A stretch of DNA of 64,000 nucleotides, taken from contig SBGU01000043.1 in assembly GCA_006226495.1 (NCBI GenBank), positions 1 to 64,000 of the forward strand, written 5' to 3'. The notes beneath the pieces were generated by a model, which saw only the letters and a program-made list of their open reading frames with translations, did no database searches and was not told the DNA's origin. The position numbers and the translations under genes were made by a program. The DNA comes from Alphaproteobacteria bacterium (GTDB lineage: Bacteria; Pseudomonadota; Alphaproteobacteria; Sphingomonadales; Kordiimonadaceae). This document shows positions 62,824-64,000 of the stretch, piece by piece. The first letter of the stretch is position 1; each line of letters opens with the position of its first letter.

Positions 62824-63600
62824 ATGTTGCTTGGAATGACCATGTGCACTTCGGTTTTGAAGACGATTCTTGCACTTGGCTTGGCCCTGTTCGCAGAGGT
62901 TGCGGGCGCCGTCGAAGCCGAGGTGACGGTCTATACCGAAAATTTCGCACCCTATAATTACGAAGCCGAAGACGGCACGGTCCTGGGTCTGTCCACCGAC
63001 AATGTGCGCCTGGTGCTGGATGAAGCCGGGCTTGCATACGAGATCAAGGTCCTGCCCTGGACGCGGGCGCTCAGACAGGCGCGCAGCGACGACCATGCCC
63101 TCATTTACACCATGGCCCGCACACCGGCGCGCGACCCGGATTTCGACTGGCTGGTGCCGCTGTTCCGTTCGGAATTCTACCTGTTTGCCCGCGCAGACGA
63201 TCCACGTGCCGTTACGCGCGATGCGCTGGCACAAGGATCGTTCACCGCCGCTTGCGTGGTGGCGGATGTGGCCTGTGAATTGTTCGAATGGCTGGGTGTG
63301 CCGGCGGAAAATGTCACGGTCATGCCCAACCAGGGCGCGCTCGATTTCCAACTGGTGCTGGCGGGGCGGGCAGACCTCTATCTCAGGGACAAGGCGGCCA
63401 ATATTGAACAGTTGAAACTGGCGGGCGAAAATGCCGCCGTCATCCGGCAGGCCATGCGCGTTGGCTATGATGGCGGTTTTTTCCTCGCGGCCGGGCACCA
63501 TGTCGATGCCGCCGTGCGGGCCCGCGTGCGCGCGGCTTATGAACGTCTGCTGGCTGAAGGCCGCTACCATGTGTTGGGTGACGGCGGCGACGGCCGTTAG
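62824..63600 (+). CDS. Periplasmic solute-binding protein-like (SBP_bac_3 family) 1
   Basis: A 258-aa secreted protein. After the signal peptide (ILALGLALFAEVAGAVEA) comes EVTVYTENFAPYNYEAEDGTVLGLSTDNVRLVLDEAGLAYEIKVLPWTRALRQAR, the usual start of family-3 binding proteins of the type found without ABC partners. It has single cysteines in TAACVVADVACELF that could pair. No permease or ATPase gene is adjacent, so it may serve a signalling or extracytoplasmic role rather than transport. It is followed by a close paralogue. Confidence 0.85.
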   Translation: MLLGMTMCTSVLKTILALGLALFAEVAGAVEAEVTVYTENFAPYNYEAEDGTVLGLSTDNVRLVLDEAGLAYEIKVLPWTRALRQARSDDHALIYTMARTPARDPDFDWLVPLFRSEFYLFARADDPRAVTRDALAQGSFTAACVVADVACELFEWLGVPAENVTVMPNQGALDFQLVLAGRADLYLRDKAANIEQLKLAGENAAVIRQAMRVGYDGGFFLAAGHHVDAAVRARVRAAYERLLAEGRYHVLGDGGDGR

Positions 63601-63614
63601 GCCTGCGTCCAGCG

Positions 63615-63647
63615 TTAACCATTTATTCAAACCGGGCAGTCTAGAAT
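63615..63647 (+). promoter_or_regulatory. Candidate CtrA-type promoter upstream of binding-protein gene 2
   Basis: TTAACCAT (63615-63622), a full CtrA half-site, lies 21 bases before TAGAAT (63642-63647), counted from the end of TTAACC. The arrangement mirrors that upstream of the first binding-protein gene. The two genes may therefore be separately promoted but co-regulated. Confidence 0.5.
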
Positions 63648-63706
63648 TTCTTTGCGGCGTGCAGCCGGTCCGGGTGGTTCGGCAGGGGCGCTGCAAAGGG
63701 TGATGT

Positions 63707-64000
63707 ATGAAATCTGGATCGGGGATCGGGCGGCGCTTTCTTGCGGCGTTTATTGTTGCACTGGCGGGCGTTGCGCGGGCCGGGGCGACGGATTTTATTG
63801 TCTATACCGAAGAATATCCCCCCTATAATTTTGCCACGGAAGACGGCGGTGTCGCCGGCCTGTCGACCGATCGGGTGCGGCAGGTGCTGGATGCCGCCGG
63901 CCTGTCCTACAGCATCCAGCTTGTGCCCTGGGCGCGGGCCATGCGCAATATCGCGAACGACGACAATGCCTTCATCTTCAGCATCACCCGCACACCGGGG
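63707..64000 (+). CDS. Periplasmic solute-binding protein-like 2 (partial, runs off right edge)
   Basis: The ATG at 63707 follows AAGGG by six bases and opens a frame of 98 codons that continues to the window end. A signal peptide (RRFLAAFIVALAGVARA) precedes DFIVYTEEYPPYNFATEDGGVAGLSTDRVRQVLDAAGLSYSIQLVPWARAMRNI, which aligns with the first binding protein throughout (VYTE..PPYNF, GLSTDxVRxVLD, PWxRAxR). It is a tandem paralogue. Whether ABC components follow lies outside the window. Confidence 0.85.
   Translation, partial: MKSGSGIGRRFLAAFIVALAGVARAGATDFIVYTEEYPPYNFATEDGGVAGLSTDRVRQVLDAAGLSYSIQLVPWARAMRNIANDDNAFIFSITRTPG

Noticed and set aside
1-64000. tRNA, rRNA, CRISPR arrays, prophage or integrase genes
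   Set aside because: No cloverleaf-like segments, spaced identical repeats, phage structural genes or integrases were seen while reading both strands. A dedicated tRNA and CRISPR scan was not possible.

Overview
The window looks like chromosomal DNA of a free-living, probably aquatic, heterotrophic alphaproteobacterium. The reasons are high GC with strong GC3 bias, TonB-dependent receptors of the Xanthomonas/Caulobacter type, SapC and tryptophan-halogenase-like genes in a sugar locus, the Entner-Doudoroff route, an alphaproteobacterial-type ornithine decarboxylase and CtrA-like half-sites. I cannot name the genus. No rRNA, tRNA, CRISPR array or prophage was seen. The only mobile DNA is the probable end of an IS5/IS427-type element at the left edge.

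1-31.4 kb is an amino-sugar and sugar catabolism region. It holds an SSS sugar symporter, two LacI-family regulators, an RND efflux pair, a divergent PEP carboxylase-like protein, a glucokinase-family sugar kinase, an 856-aa TonB receptor, SapC, two tandem halogenase-like flavoproteins, a lipoprotein GH20 hexosaminidase, a nagQ-nagB(II)-nagA-nagP operon on the minus strand, and zwf-pgl-edd-eda. In outline, oligosaccharides would enter through the receptor, be cut to GlcNAc by GH20, cross the inner membrane by NagP, be phosphorylated (probably by the Glk-family kinase), then be deacetylated and deaminated by NagA and NagB-II. The resulting hexose phosphate would feed Zwf/Pgl/Edd/Eda; Pgi is not in the window.

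Two palindromic operator families tie this region together. TTGACAGCG(C/A)TRTCAA-type sites precede the symporter, ppc-like and zwf genes. Four TGACAACGTTGTCA-like sites fill the lacI2/glk divergent region.

31.4-47.7 kb holds a second RND efflux operon in the unusual order pump-then-adaptor, a small membrane protein overlapping a second SSS symporter, a class I photolyase, a CaiB-type CoA-transferase, an SDR dehydrogenase, an esterase, a GNAT, a glutathione reductase and 2-oxoglutarate:ferredoxin oxidoreductase (korAB).

47.7-64 kb holds an M19 dipeptidase, a metal-type TonB receptor with a CPLC-containing small protein, a WYL regulator, a sorbosone-dehydrogenase-like enzyme fused to cytochrome c, a MarR-GNAT fusion divergent from a GST with a long perfect palindrome between them, two tandem paralogous hybrid histidine kinases with 7TM sensor modules, an ornithine/lysine decarboxylase, a small membrane protein and two tandem periplasmic binding proteins. 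The last of these runs off the right edge.
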